Assembly (NCBI RefSeq): GCF_003943735.1
Contig: NZ_RJMV01000002.1
Coordinates: 30,418-94,417, forward strand
Direction: 5' to 3'
DNA: 64,000 bases
Origin: Streptococcus sanguinis
GTDB lineage: Bacteria; Bacillota; Bacilli; Lactobacillales; Streptococcaceae
Every line of letters begins with the position of its first letter. Positions within the stretch are counted from its first letter, which is position 1. Below the pieces are notes generated by a model, which saw only the letters and a list, made by a program, of their open reading frames with translations, had not been told where the DNA came from and made no database searches. The position numbers and the translations under genes are program-made. This document shows, one piece after another, positions 8,699 to 16,767 of the stretch.

Positions 8699-9103
8699 AT
8701 GAGTAAGAAATTAGTTTTAGTCAGCCACGGTCGCTTTTGTGAAGAACTGAAAACCACTACGGAAATGATTATGGGGCCTCAGGAAGACATCCATGCAGTA
8801 GCCCTGCTTCCGGAGGAAGGTCCAGAAGATTTCGCAGCTAAATTCTTAGAGACGGTCAAAGATTTTGAGGATTACTTGGTTTTTGCGGATCTCTTGGGGG
8901 GCACTCCTTGTAATGTAGTCAGCCGCTTCATTATGGAAGGACAGGATATCGAGCTTTATGCGGGGGTCAATCTGCCCATGGTCATTGAGTTTATTAACGC
9001 TTCTTTGACAGGAGCAGAAGTTAGCTATCCATCCAAAGCAGCAGAGAATATTGTTAAGGTTAATGATGTCCTAGCAGGCCTAATGGATGATGAAGATGAA
9101 TAA
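8699..9103 (+). CDS. Mannose-class PTS, EIIA component
   Basis: This 134-residue cytosolic EIIA of the mannose class takes phosphate from HPr on His10 in LVLVSHGRF; FADLLGGTPCNV is the second family motif. It closes the contiguous IIB-IIC-IID-IIA block. It is distantly related to DhaM at 3127-3501 but has its own EIIA signature and context. A 320-bp gap with a decayed ORF separates it from agaS. Confidence 0.92.
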   Translation: MSKKLVLVSHGRFCEELKTTTEMIMGPQEDIHAVALLPEEGPEDFAAKFLETVKDFEDYLVFADLLGGTPCNVVSRFIMEGQDIELYAGVNLPMVIEFINASLTGAEVSYPSKAAENIVKVNDVLAGLMDDEDE

Positions 9104-9125
9104 AAACTTGAACAATCACTTCTAG

Positions 9126-9305
9126 TTGGGTCAAGTCCTTGCGCTGTCAGCAGATGGGAGACTGCTGATAGGTAAGGATTGGCCACAGTGGTTGATTCAG
9201 GCATATTGGTCTAAGAGGAATTTGGGAGATGCCTATTAGCCTAAGGAAATGGATGGTTCAGCATTGCAAAATGCAGTCGCTGTCTGGTTTGAAAAAGCTT
9301 GTTAA
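9126..9305 (+). pseudogene. Decayed ORF fragment between PTS IIA and agaS
   Basis: One frame from 9126 to 9305 reads like a real protein: a stretch including DGRLLIGKDWPQWLIQAYW and, after a TAG at 9237-9239, PKEMDGSALQNAVAVWFEKAC. The TAG falls where TGG (Trp) would fit, so one nonsense change may have broken it. A TAG at 9123-9125 precedes it, with no start codon or ribosome binding site. I do not recognise the parent family. The composition is unlike random intergenic DNA, but chance is not excluded. Confidence 0.35.
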
Positions 9306-9333
9306 AAGTATATTTCAAGTCTAGCCATCGTTG

Positions 9334-9391
9334 CGGGGGTGGGACAGCGAGCCGAAAATCTTTGATTTTCTGGACTCTGTCTCGCTCCCCC
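9334..9391 (+). repeat. Long GGGGGTGGGACAG hairpin, terminator-like repeat element
   Basis: GGGGG and GGGACAG in the 5' arm pair with CTGTCTC and CCCCC in the 3' arm, and the tip is a perfect GAAAATC/GATTTTC stem with a TTT loop. A short T run follows. The motif resembles dispersed streptococcal terminator-like elements, and a weaker relative is at 107-172. Lying upstream of agaS, it may attenuate or process the operon transcript. Confidence 0.6.
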
Positions 9392-9424
9392 TTTTTCAAA
9401 TGATGGAAAGGAATGAGAAAGAGA

Positions 9425-10591
9425 ATGTTAGATTATTCACAGGAAGAATTGCAGCGTCTGGGGGCTGACATCACAACGAGAGAAATCTATCAGCAGCCTG
9501 AGGTTTGGCAGGAAGCCTTTGACAGTTACAAGGCTCAGGCCTCAGATATCGCTGCTTTTCTGAAAAAAATCGAGGACAAACATGACTACATCAAGGTCAT
9601 TTTTGCCGGAGCCGGCTCATCAGCCTACGTCGGAGATACCTTGACGCCTTATTTCAGGCAGATTTATGACGAGCGTAAATGGAATTTCAATGCTATTGCG
9701 ACGACAGATATCGTTGCCAATCCCTTGGTGCATCTGAAGAGAGAAGTGCCGACAGTGCTGGTTTCCTTTGCCCGCAGCGGAAATTCCCCAGAAAGTGTAG
9801 CGACTGTGGACTTGGCCAAGCAGCTGGTAGATGACTTGTATCAGATTACCATTACTTGTGCTGCCCAAGGCAAGCTAGCTCAGCAGGCTCAAGGTGATGA
9901 AAAGAATCTTTTGCTCCTGCAGCCAGAAGCTTCTAACGATGCTGGCTTTGCCATGACCTCTAGTTTCAGCTCTATGATGCTGACAGCCCTTTTGGTCTTT
10001 GACCGGGTTGAACTAGTCCAGAAGGAAGCCAAGGTTGCGGCTTTGATTCAGCTCAGTCAGGATGTTTTAGAACGCGTTGCAGATGTGCAGCAGCTGGTTG
10101 ATTTGGATTTCAGTCGGGTCATTTATCTGGGAGCAGGGCCTTTCTTTGGTCTGGCGCATGAAGCCCAGCTCAAGATTTTAGAGCTGACAGCCGGCCAAAT
10201 TGCGACCATGTACGAAAGTCCAGTCGGTTTCCGGCATGGGCCTAAGTCGCTGATTAACCAAGACACAGTCGTTCTGGTCTTTGGTTCGGCAGATGCCTAT
10301 ACCAAGGCTTATGATTTGGACTTGGTGCGGGAAGTGGCTGGTGACGGGATTGTCCGCAGACTGGTCTTGCTGACTGACCGGGAGGAGCAGTTGGAAGGAG
10401 TCGAGCAAGTGGTGCTAAGTACCCAAGAGCCTCTGGGAGATAGCTATCGCATCTTCCCCTACATCGTTTACGCTCAGCTCTTTGCTCTCTTGTCCTCGCT
10501 CAAGGTCAAAAACCGTCCAGATACACCGTCTCCGACAGGCACGGTCAATCGTGTAGTACAAGGAGTTATCATTCACCCTTTTGAGGAGTAA
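9425..10591 (+). CDS. agaS: AgaS-type sugar isomerase/deaminase (tandem SIS domains)
   Basis: The 388-residue protein has two SIS domains (about 40-190 and 210-370) and matches AgaS, which converts galactosamine-6-phosphate to tagatose-6-phosphate. SIS motifs include [27 protein letters not shown] and [13 protein letters not shown] prefer ATG 9425 (MLDYSQEEL) because ATG 9413 directly abuts the AAGGA ribosome binding site; the choice is uncertain. With lacD downstream it channels amino sugars to tagatose-1,6-bisphosphate cleavage. The intervening tagatose-6-phosphate kinase gene is not in this window. Confidence 0.9.
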   Translation: MLDYSQEELQRLGADITTREIYQQPEVWQEAFDSYKAQASDIAAFLKKIEDKHDYIKVIFAGAGSSAYVGDTLTPYFRQIYDERKWNFNAIATTDIVANPLVHLKREVPTVLVSFARSGNSPESVATVDLAKQLVDDLYQITITCAAQGKLAQQAQGDEKNLLLLQPEASNDAGFAMTSSFSSMMLTALLVFDRVELVQKEAKVAALIQLSQDVLERVADVQQLVDLDFSRVIYLGAGPFFGLAHEAQLKILELTAGQIATMYESPVGFRHGPKSLINQDTVVLVFGSADAYTKAYDLDLVREVAGDGIVRRLVLLTDREEQLEGVEQVVLSTQEPLGDSYRIFPYIVYAQLFALLSSLKVKNRPDTPSPTGTVNRVVQGVIIHPFEE

Positions 10592-10605
10592 GAGAAGGAA
10601 AAGTT

Positions 10606-11643
10606 ATGGAGAAATTACAAATTAGCCACAAAAAAGTGAGCCATCTGAAAAAACTATCAGACGAGCAGGGGATTATCGGGGCTTTGGCCATTGACCAGCG
10701 TGGTTCGCTCAAGAAAATGCTGGCCAGCGGAGAAGATGCGCCTTCGGGTGACCAAGCTCTGGTTCAGTTCAAAGAATTAATCTCTAGTCAGCTAACGCCC
10801 TATGCCAGCTCTATCCTGCTGGATCCAGAGTTCGGTCTGCCGGCAGCTGAGCTGCGGGATGAGTCCTGTGGGCTAATAGTGGCCTACGAGAAGACTGGCT
10901 ATGATGCTACAGCGGAGGGCCGCCTGCCGGACTTGCTGCCAAACTGGTCAGCTAGTCGCATCCGAGACATGGGCGCAGATGCCGTCAAGGTCTTGATTTA
11001 CTATGATGTGGATGACAAACCAGAAATTAACGACATCAAGCAGGCCTGGGTTGAGCGCGTGGGTAGCGAATGCTTAGCTGAGGACATTCCTTATTTTCTG
11101 GAGATTCTGACCTATGATGCCAAGAGTGACAGTGTTTTGGACGCTAACTATGCCAAGCTTAAGCCGCATAAGGTCAACGAGGCAGTCAAGCTCTTTTCAG
11201 ATCCCCGCTATCATGTAGATGTTTTAAAGGTTGAAGTGCCAGTCAATATGAACTTTGTTGAGGGCTTCACCAAAGAAGGCGTTGAGCCAGTCTACAGCGT
11301 GACGGAAGCCCGAGATTTCTTTAAAGAACAGTCAGATGCGACACACTTACCTTTCATCTTCCTCAGCGCTGGTGTCAGTGCCGAGCTTTTCCAAGAAACG
11401 CTGCGACTAGCCCATGAAGCGGGCTCACAGTTTAACGGAGTTCTGTGCGGACGAGCTACCTGGAAGGATGCAGTCTCGGTCTTTGCCCAAGAAGGAGCTG
11501 CAGCAGCTCAAGCGTGGCTGGACGAGACGGGTCGTCAGAATATCGAGGATCTTAATCAAGTTTTGCGCCAAACAGCTGTGTCTTGGCTGGACAAGCTTGA
11601 CCTGCCTTTTGAAGACAGGACTTGGCAAGTTCGTGATTTTTAA
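10606..11643 (+). CDS. lacD: Tagatose-1,6-bisphosphate aldolase
   Basis: LacD (345 residues) is a class I aldolase that splits tagatose-1,6-bisphosphate to glyceraldehyde-3-phosphate and dihydroxyacetone phosphate. The Schiff-base Lys208 lies in [14 protein letters not shown], and [14 protein letters not shown] is the N-terminal signature. Length is typical. It sits 14 bp after agaS with a GAAGGAAA site. It differs from the usual lac operon copy in lying in an aga/bga cluster, so the genome may hold a second paralogue (inference). Confidence 0.93.
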   Translation: MEKLQISHKKVSHLKKLSDEQGIIGALAIDQRGSLKKMLASGEDAPSGDQALVQFKELISSQLTPYASSILLDPEFGLPAAELRDESCGLIVAYEKTGYDATAEGRLPDLLPNWSASRIRDMGADAVKVLIYYDVDDKPEINDIKQAWVERVGSECLAEDIPYFLEILTYDAKSDSVLDANYAKLKPHKVNEAVKLFSDPRYHVDVLKVEVPVNMNFVEGFTKEGVEPVYSVTEARDFFKEQSDATHLPFIFLSAGVSAELFQETLRLAHEAGSQFNGVLCGRATWKDAVSVFAQEGAAAAQAWLDETGRQNIEDLNQVLRQTAVSWLDKLDLPFEDRTWQVRDF

Positions 11644-11667
11644 CAAGATAGATAAAAGAGGTTTGGT

Positions 11668-12714
11668 ATGAAATCTTACCGAGAATCCATTTTTGGAAAG
11701 CTGGGCGGTCAGGAGATTCTAGCTTACACTTTTGAAAACGATCAAGGTTATCGTCTGATAGTCATGAACTACGGAGCGACCGTTGTCCAGTATGTCACTC
11801 CTGATAAGGACAATCGCTTTGACAATATTGTTGTCGGGTTTGATCAGTTTGAGGACTATATTGGGAACAGTCCCAAGCATGGAGCCAGTATTGGTCCGGT
11901 GGCCGGACGTATTGCCGGAGCAGCTTTTGAGCTGAATGGTCAGAGCTTTCAGCTAGAGGCCAATAATGGCTTAAACTGCAACCATAGTGGCTCCAGCGGC
12001 TGGGACAGTAGCGTTTTTGAAGTAGAGGAAGTCAGCAATGACGGGCTCACATTTTATACAGAGCGTACAGACGGAACTGGCGGTTTTCCTGGCAATCTGA
12101 AAATCTGGGTTTCCTATACCCTGACAGAGAAGGGCGAGCTGGAAATCTCCTATCAAGTTCAGACAGATCAAGATACCTTGGTCAATCCGACCAACCATAG
12201 CTATTTCAACCTGTCTGGTCGTTTCAATCAACCGATAGATGATCATATCCTGCAGCTCAATACTGATGGTGTCTATCCTATCGCAGCTGACGGCCTTCCT
12301 GAAAAAAAGGCTGATGCAGAGCGTGACTTTGTCAAGAAGCTGGCCAAGGGCGCTTCCCTTAAAGAAATTTTTGACGCGACTGATGAGCAAATTCGGCTGG
12401 TATCTGGCTTGGATCATCCTTTTGCGCTAAGCCCAAGCCGAAACCAGGCAGGCACGCTCTATCATCCAGCATCGGGCCGCCGCCTGACCATTCAGACTCA
12501 GGCTCCCTGCCTAGTGATTTATTCAGCGAATTGCGTGGATGATTCTATTCGGTTTGACGGACAGCCTATGATTCAGCATAATGGCTTAGCTCTGGAAGCC
12601 CAGGCCCTGCCGGATGCCATTCACAGCAGCCAGCAGTCAGATGTCATTCTCAAGGCCAATCAGATTTTTACCAGCAGGACAGTGTATTTTGCTGATGTAC
12701 CAGCAACTTTATAA
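11668..12714 (+). CDS. galM: Aldose 1-epimerase (galactose mutarotase)
   Basis: The 348-residue GalM interconverts alpha and beta anomers, consistent with handling beta-galactose released by BgaC. Landmarks are GPVAGRIAGA, the catalytic-His region NPTNHSYFNLSG (about 172-183), SGLDHPF and the C-terminal catalytic Glu in LALEAQALPDA. It closes the bgaC operon; a strong terminator lies 25 bp downstream. Confidence 0.93.
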   Translation: MKSYRESIFGKLGGQEILAYTFENDQGYRLIVMNYGATVVQYVTPDKDNRFDNIVVGFDQFEDYIGNSPKHGASIGPVAGRIAGAAFELNGQSFQLEANNGLNCNHSGSSGWDSSVFEVEEVSNDGLTFYTERTDGTGGFPGNLKIWVSYTLTEKGELEISYQVQTDQDTLVNPTNHSYFNLSGRFNQPIDDHILQLNTDGVYPIAADGLPEKKADAERDFVKKLAKGASLKEIFDATDEQIRLVSGLDHPFALSPSRNQAGTLYHPASGRRLTIQTQAPCLVIYSANCVDDSIRFDGQPMIQHNGLALEAQALPDAIHSSQQSDVILKANQIFTSRTVYFADVPATL

Positions 12715-12736
12715 AGAAACAATCGCGAAAGAGCAC

Positions 12737-12769
12737 AAAAAACGGCAGTACCTCCTTCTGCCGTTTTTC
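12737..12769 (+). terminator. Rho-independent terminator after galM
   Basis: AAAACGGCAG and CTGCCGTTTTT form a perfect 10-bp stem around a 9-nt loop with a T run. It marks the end of the bgaC-PTS-agaS-lacD-galM operon. Confidence 0.9.
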
Positions 12770-12870
12770 TTTGTCCAGTTTTCAGAGACTATGTTTTCAG
12801 TAGCTAATCTTGAGCAAGGGAAAAGCCTCCACAATCAACAGCAAAATCTTTTTTGCTAACTGAATTTTAC

Positions 12871-12903
12871 TTTAAGTTTTTCTTAAGCTAAGGCTGCTAT
12901 ACT
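12871..12903 (+). promoter_or_regulatory. CiaR-type promoter of the first csRNA
   Basis: TTTAAG (12871-12876), 5 nt, CTTAAG (12882-12887), 10 nt, then TATACT (12898-12903). This is the streptococcal CiaR box layout: two hexamers 5 nt apart replacing the -35 at fixed distance from the -10. Confidence 0.85.
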
Positions 12904-12909
12904 TATTTT

Positions 12910-13001
12910 TATCAAATGAAGCCCCCTAACTTTGTTTGATAATCCTAAACTTTTTCATAATAATCTCCCATAAAGGCCACCCAATCTGGTGGTCTTTTTT
13001 T
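12910..13001 (+). ncRNA. Cia-dependent small RNA (csRNA), copy 1
   Basis: The predicted RNA of about 92 nt starts 7 nt after the -10 box, forms a 5' hairpin (ATCAAA near 12911 with TTTGAT near 12935), a single-stranded middle with AATCTCCCATAAAG and a terminator AAGGCCACC/GGTGGTCTT with a T run ending near 13001. This is the csRNA architecture known from streptococci, where they repress target mRNAs through C/U-rich anti-Shine-Dalgarno segments. It shares long identical blocks with copy 2. Confidence 0.85.
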
Positions 13002-13079
13002 GCTCAAATTTTAGAATAAGACGGGAAGTTTATCGGATTGTAACTCAAATGTTAAATTTTAAAGGATACGTTATACAAA

Positions 13080-13112
13080 GTTAAGATTTCTTTAAGTTAA
13101 GGCCAGTATACT
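13080..13112 (+). promoter_or_regulatory. CiaR-type promoter of the second csRNA
   Basis: GTTAAG (13080-13085), 5 nt, TTTAAG (13091-13096), 10 nt, TATACT (13107-13112). Spacing is identical to the other two csRNA promoters in this window. Confidence 0.87.
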
Positions 13113-13118
13113 ATGAGT

Positions 13119-13213
13119 ATCAAATGAAGACCTCCTAACTTTATTTGATAGAAATCCTAAACTTTTTCATAATAATCTCCCATAAAGGCCACCCAATCCG
13201 GTGGTCTTTTTTT
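13119..13213 (+). ncRNA. Cia-dependent small RNA (csRNA), copy 2
   Basis: This tandem paralogue of copy 1, about 95 nt, shares the block from CCTAAACTTTTTCATAATAA through the terminator GGCCACCCAATCCGGTGG with one substitution in the loop. The 5' hairpin (ATCAAATGAAGACC with TTTGAT) is also kept. It ends in a T run just upstream of the ruvB promoter. The near identity suggests recent duplication and overlapping targets. Confidence 0.86.
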
Positions 13214-13257
13214 GTTCAGACGTGGATTAGATTTGCTTCCTCTGACTTATTTTCTGC

Positions 13258-13263
13258 TATAAT
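13258..13263 (+). promoter_or_regulatory. Extended -10 of ruvB placed for a leaderless transcript
   Basis: TGCTATAAT is an extended -10 ending at 13263, and the ruvB ATG begins at 13270. Initiation 6-7 nt after the -10 would fall on the start codon. No Shine-Dalgarno sequence is present in the 7-nt gap. Confidence 0.65.
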
Positions 13264-13269
13264 AGTTCT

Positions 13270-14268
13270 ATGAGTAGAATTTTAGATAATGAATTAATGG
13301 GCGATGAGGAATTGGTGGAGCGCACCTTGCGTCCCCAATATTTACAGGAGTATATCGGTCAGGACAAGGTCAAGGACCAGCTGAAGATTTTTATTGAAGC
13401 GGCTAAGCTGAGGGATGAGGCGCTGGACCATACCCTGCTTTTTGGCCCTCCAGGTCTTGGGAAGACGACCATGGCCTTTGTCATTGCCAATGAACTAGGC
13501 GTTAATCTCAAGCAAACTTCAGGTCCGGTGATTGAGAAATCTGGTGATTTGGTTGCGATCTTAAATGACCTTGAGCCGGGGGATGTCCTCTTCATAGATG
13601 AGATTCACCGCTTGCCAATGGCGGTAGAGGAAGTGCTGTATAGCGCTATGGAAGACTTTTACATCGACATTATGATTGGTTCAGGCGAGACCAGTCGCAG
13701 TGTCCATTTGGATTTGCCGCCATTCACCCTGATTGGGGCGACCACTCGGGCTGGCATGCTGTCCAATCCTCTGCGGGCTCGCTTTGGGATTACCGGTCAC
13801 ATGGAGTATTATGAAGCTGGCGACTTGACGGAAATCGTTGAGCGGACGGCAGAGATTTTTGAGATGGATATTACCCACGAGGCTGCGAAGGAGCTGGCTC
13901 TACGTAGCCGAGGCACACCGCGGATTGCTAACCGTTTGCTCAAACGGGTCCGGGACTACGCGCAGATTATGGGCAATGGCCTGATTGATGATAAGATAAC
14001 CGACCAGGCTCTCTCCATGCTGGATGTGGACCAGGAAGGGCTGGACTATGTGGACCAGAAGATTTTGAAGACTATGATTGAGGTCTACGGTGGCGGTCCG
14101 GTAGGGCTGGGAACCCTCTCGGTCAATATTGCTGAGGAGCGTGAAACAGTAGAGGACATGTATGAACCTTACCTGATTCAGAAAGGCTTTGTCATGCGAA
14201 CTCGGACTGGGCGCGTGGCTACCCGTAAAGCCTATGAGCATTTAGGATATGAGTATATGAAGGAATGA
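13270..14268 (+). CDS. ruvB: Holliday junction branch migration helicase RuvB
   Basis: RuvB (332 residues) is the hexameric AAA+ motor that drives branch migration with RuvA (encoded here at 61968). Walker [10 protein letters not shown] (about 58-66), Walker [10 protein letters not shown], sensor 1 [18 protein letters not shown] and the C-terminal winged helix with GPVGLGTLS are all present. Length is standard. No ribosome binding site precedes ATG 13270 and the -10 box ends 6 nt before it, so the mRNA may be leaderless. The next in-frame start would truncate the conserved N-terminus. Confidence 0.97.
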   Translation: MSRILDNELMGDEELVERTLRPQYLQEYIGQDKVKDQLKIFIEAAKLRDEALDHTLLFGPPGLGKTTMAFVIANELGVNLKQTSGPVIEKSGDLVAILNDLEPGDVLFIDEIHRLPMAVEEVLYSAMEDFYIDIMIGSGETSRSVHLDLPPFTLIGATTRAGMLSNPLRARFGITGHMEYYEAGDLTEIVERTAEIFEMDITHEAAKELALRSRGTPRIANRLLKRVRDYAQIMGNGLIDDKITDQALSMLDVDQEGLDYVDQKILKTMIEVYGGGPVGLGTLSVNIAEERETVEDMYEPYLIQKGFVMRTRTGRVATRKAYEHLGYEYMKE

Positions 14269-14368
14269 CGGAAACGTTGTTTCTTTTTTCATACGTCAGA
14301 ACAATATATCGTAGAATTATTGGCTCTAAAGAACATTATTCTATTATACTTTGCTTTAAAAATTATAG

Positions 14369-14387
14369 TATAATAAAGCTAAAGGAG
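14369..14387 (+). promoter_or_regulatory. -10 box and ribosome binding site of the lipase/immunity cassette
   Basis: AGTATAATAAAG carries TATAAT at 14369-14374, and AAAGGAG follows at 14381-14387 before ATG 14398. No good -35 is visible at 17 bp. The leader would be very short. Confidence 0.5.
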
Positions 14388-14397
14388 AAAAAATCTT

Positions 14398-14832
14398 ATG
14401 GCAAAATCTAGATATATGAGCAGATTCAAATGGCTCATTGTTATTGTATTATTGACTATCATTACTGTAGGAGTTATTTATATGTTTACCTTGAACAAAA
14501 AATCGGAAGAAGAGCGTCGCAACAGAGAGTATGAAGTCAGTCTAGTAAAGGCTTTGAAGAATTCTTATGAGGGAATTGAGGAAATTTATATTTCGAATCC
14601 ATCATATACCTCAATTCCTTCAGAAGCGTGGGGGGCAGATGTGAAGCTCAAATTTTTTGATGGGACGTTAAAGGAACACGTTTTAGCTTTTGATAAAAAT
14701 GTTAAAAAAATTAGAATAGGTGTATATAATAATGAAGATGAAGAATTTCAACATTTTTTAGAGTCTAGGAGAGGTTTAACTAAATCAAAAGTGAAAGTTA
14801 GATATTCGGATGGGTCAGAGGAGGAGCAGTGA
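14398..14832 (+). CDS. Membrane-anchored extracytoplasmic protein, putative immunity protein (copy A)
   Basis: The 144-residue protein has a basic N-terminus, one transmembrane segment at about 11-31 (WLIVIVLLTIITVGVIYMF) and an external domain of about 110 residues rich in alternating polar beta strands. It lacks a lipobox cysteine, so it is a signal anchor, not a lipoprotein. It overlaps the start of the lipase-like gene. Staphylococcal lipase toxin TslA is paired, as I recall, with small anchored immunity proteins, which suggests the same role here (inference). The first 60 residues nearly match the paralogue at 17421; the rest diverges. Confidence 0.7.
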   Translation: MAKSRYMSRFKWLIVIVLLTIITVGVIYMFTLNKKSEEERRNREYEVSLVKALKNSYEGIEEIYISNPSYTSIPSEAWGADVKLKFFDGTLKEHVLAFDKNVKKIRIGVYNNEDEEFQHFLESRRGLTKSKVKVRYSDGSEEEQ

Positions 14833-16112
14833 TGACTACATACATGTATACAGATAAGCAACTCAATGAATTAAACCAAGGCCCGAATGTTTATAGTGTT
14901 AATCCAGAGTACGCACAGCGTAAAGAAAATAGAACAAACATTGTCTCTGCTAAACCAGATAGTGAATTGAAAAAAGGCGAAACCAACACTATTACGACTT
15001 CAGACGGTCAGGAATTTCGTGTTATTGCGACTAAGGTGGATTCTAAGACTGGTTTTGATGGCATGGCTGTTGCGCCAATTGTTAACGGACTGCCTGACTA
15101 TAAGAGTGTGGCTGTAATTTCGGCAGGAACGGATCCTAAAAGTCCAGTTAACAAGTTGGGTCCGCTTACGCGTGATGCCGCTGGTGCAGTTGAAGCCAGA
15201 CAAACATACTTATCTCCTCAATATAAGGTAGCGGATCAATTTGTCAAAGAGATTATGGATAATCCTCAGTATGAAGTAAGTAAATTATCTGGTTATTCTC
15301 AAGGAGCATACATGCTTAAATTGGGGGCAAAGTATCATATTCCAACAACCACTTTTAATGCTTGGTTTAAATATGGAGCTTTGACTGAGGAAGAAAAACA
15401 GTTTCTGGAAAAGAACTCTGCTATGTTTGTGGATTACCGTAGAAAGAATGACGATGTAGTCCGCTATAATGATTTTAATCATCCTGAATGGTTTACTAGT
15501 CAAAATGATATATCAAATTCTATTCCCAAAACTATATATTGGATAGATGGAACTAGTCATAGAATTGATGAATGGATATTTGACCCTGTAACTGGACAGG
15601 TGATTGATAGCAAGGTAGGTAGACCTTTAGTCAGCGGGCTCTATAAAGCTTATGCTGATAGCTTGAGTAGAATGCAGCGTTATAAGGAATTAAAAACGAG
15701 GTGGGCTTCCAATCGTATTAGTGGAGCAGAACAGATTTATCTGGATGCTGTACAGGGACAGATTTTGTCTTCTAGTATGATGAACGCAGCGCGTATTGGA
15801 GCGGAAGAGTTATTGAAATTATCTGAAGAGGCAAATAATCAAGTAGCGAATCTCTGGTCCAAAATTGACTTTACTAACTATACAGAACTGTCCATTGAAG
15901 AAGTAGAAGCTATCTATGCTAGTCAAGGTGTTACAAAAGACCAATATGTAGATGGCTTTCAGAGTGAAACCAATCATCAAGTTGCTAAAATGGCTGATTC
16001 AGCGACAGCTTTTGAGCGACTAAACGGGCAGCTTCAGGAAGCTATTGAAAAAGTACTGGCAACAGATGCAGGATTGGCGGAGGAATTTAAACGATGGAAA
16101 GAAGAGATGTAA
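14832..16112 (+). CDS. Putative type VII-secreted lipase effector with reverse domain order
   Basis: The 426-residue protein has an alpha/beta-hydrolase-like N-terminal half with nucleophile motif GYSQG (Ser156) after VSKLS, a likely catalytic His in DGTSHRIDEW (about 242-251), and a helical C-terminal half (about 260-426) without enzymatic motifs. No Sec signal peptide is seen. This order, enzyme first and LXG-like helical targeting domain last, matches the staphylococcal type VII lipase TslA. Two small coiled-coil proteins follow, as partner proteins do for such effectors. ATG 14832 (GAGGAG upstream) is preferred to GTG 14829. Function is inferred; no Ess/Yuk secretion genes lie in this window. 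Confidence 0.65.
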   Translation: MTTYMYTDKQLNELNQGPNVYSVNPEYAQRKENRTNIVSAKPDSELKKGETNTITTSDGQEFRVIATKVDSKTGFDGMAVAPIVNGLPDYKSVAVISAGTDPKSPVNKLGPLTRDAAGAVEARQTYLSPQYKVADQFVKEIMDNPQYEVSKLSGYSQGAYMLKLGAKYHIPTTTFNAWFKYGALTEEEKQFLEKNSAMFVDYRRKNDDVVRYNDFNHPEWFTSQNDISNSIPKTIYWIDGTSHRIDEWIFDPVTGQVIDSKVGRPLVSGLYKAYADSLSRMQRYKELKTRWASNRISGAEQIYLDAVQGQILSSSMMNAARIGAEELLKLSEEANNQVANLWSKIDFTNYTELSIEEVEAIYASQGVTKDQYVDGFQSETNHQVAKMADSATAFERLNGQLQEAIEKVLATDAGLAEEFKRWKEEM

Positions 16113-16486
16113 CTTGGGAAGATGTAAACAGAAAAGAACGAGAATTGACTGAGTTTGAAGATAAATATCGTCATGAAAAAAAGTTATTTGAGAGGAATGA
16201 GAAAGAACTTTATGACCGCTTCAGGGAATTCGGGAATTTAGTAGATGAGGAGATAGAGAAAATGACTTATGTTTTGGAGAGGTTTTCGGTTTCTTCCGAG
16301 GATATGCAGGACTATTTCTTTAACATGGAAAATCTAATGTTGGAATCCCAAACTGTTTATAATCAACAAACTATAAAATTAGATGAAAAACAACTCGAAT
16401 GCGAAAAAGCTTTCCGAAAGAACAGGGATAAGCTAGAAGAAGAATATTATCAGATGAGGAAGAGATATGAGAGCTCCAATAAATGA
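16094..16486 (+). CDS. Small coiled-coil protein, putative effector partner (DUF3958-like)
   Basis: The 130-residue product is highly charged and almost all helix, with heptads at about 10-50 and 85-128 and no signal peptide or membrane segment. It overlaps the lipase gene by 19 bp, with GGAGGAAT inside that gene as ribosome binding site, and overlaps the next gene by 20 bp. Such positions hold the LXG-associated helper proteins of type VII effectors (Lap/Tla type). The family assignment is from composition and context, not a domain match. Confidence 0.6.
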   Translation: MERRDVTWEDVNRKERELTEFEDKYRHEKKLFERNEKELYDRFREFGNLVDEEIEKMTYVLERFSVSSEDMQDYFFNMENLMLESQTVYNQQTIKLDEKQLECEKAFRKNRDKLEEEYYQMRKRYESSNK

Positions 16487-16763
16487 ATATTATACAGACA
16501 AGGAATATGAATTTGCTTTGAAAGAGATGCGAAGGATAATGGAACGCAAGCGTGCATTAGCAGAAGCTCAGGCTGCGCAGAAAGCTCGTGAAAAAGTGAA
16601 GAAAGAATTTCAGACTAGAGCTAAGCAAATTGCCCTTGAGACAAAGACAACTATTACCAATATCAGTAGTCAGATGGATACGGCTATCCGGGGTAATATC
16701 CTAAAAAGATTAGAAATGTATGTTCCCAATATGCTAGTAAAATATGATGATATAGGTAAGTGA
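16467..16763 (+). CDS. Small helical protein, putative WXG100-like effector partner
   Basis: This 98-residue, lysine/arginine-rich helical protein has an alanine-rich central helix (AEAQAAQKAREKVKKEF) and a second helix around ISSQMDTAIRGNILKRLEMY. The size fits the second helper that pairs with LXG-type C-terminal domains to build a composite secretion signal. No WXG motif is present, which is common among these helpers. It is tightly coupled to the upstream gene; GAGGAAGAG precedes ATG 16467. Confidence 0.55.
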   Translation: MRAPINEYYTDKEYEFALKEMRRIMERKRALAEAQAAQKAREKVKKEFQTRAKQIALETKTTITNISSQMDTAIRGNILKRLEMYVPNMLVKYDDIGK

Positions 16764-16767
16764 TAAA

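Noticed and set aside
12715..13269. Inverted-repeat mobile element or BOX element between galM and ruvB
   Set aside because: The repeated blocks are direct, not inverted, and each carries promoter, hairpin and terminator, which fits two csRNA genes.
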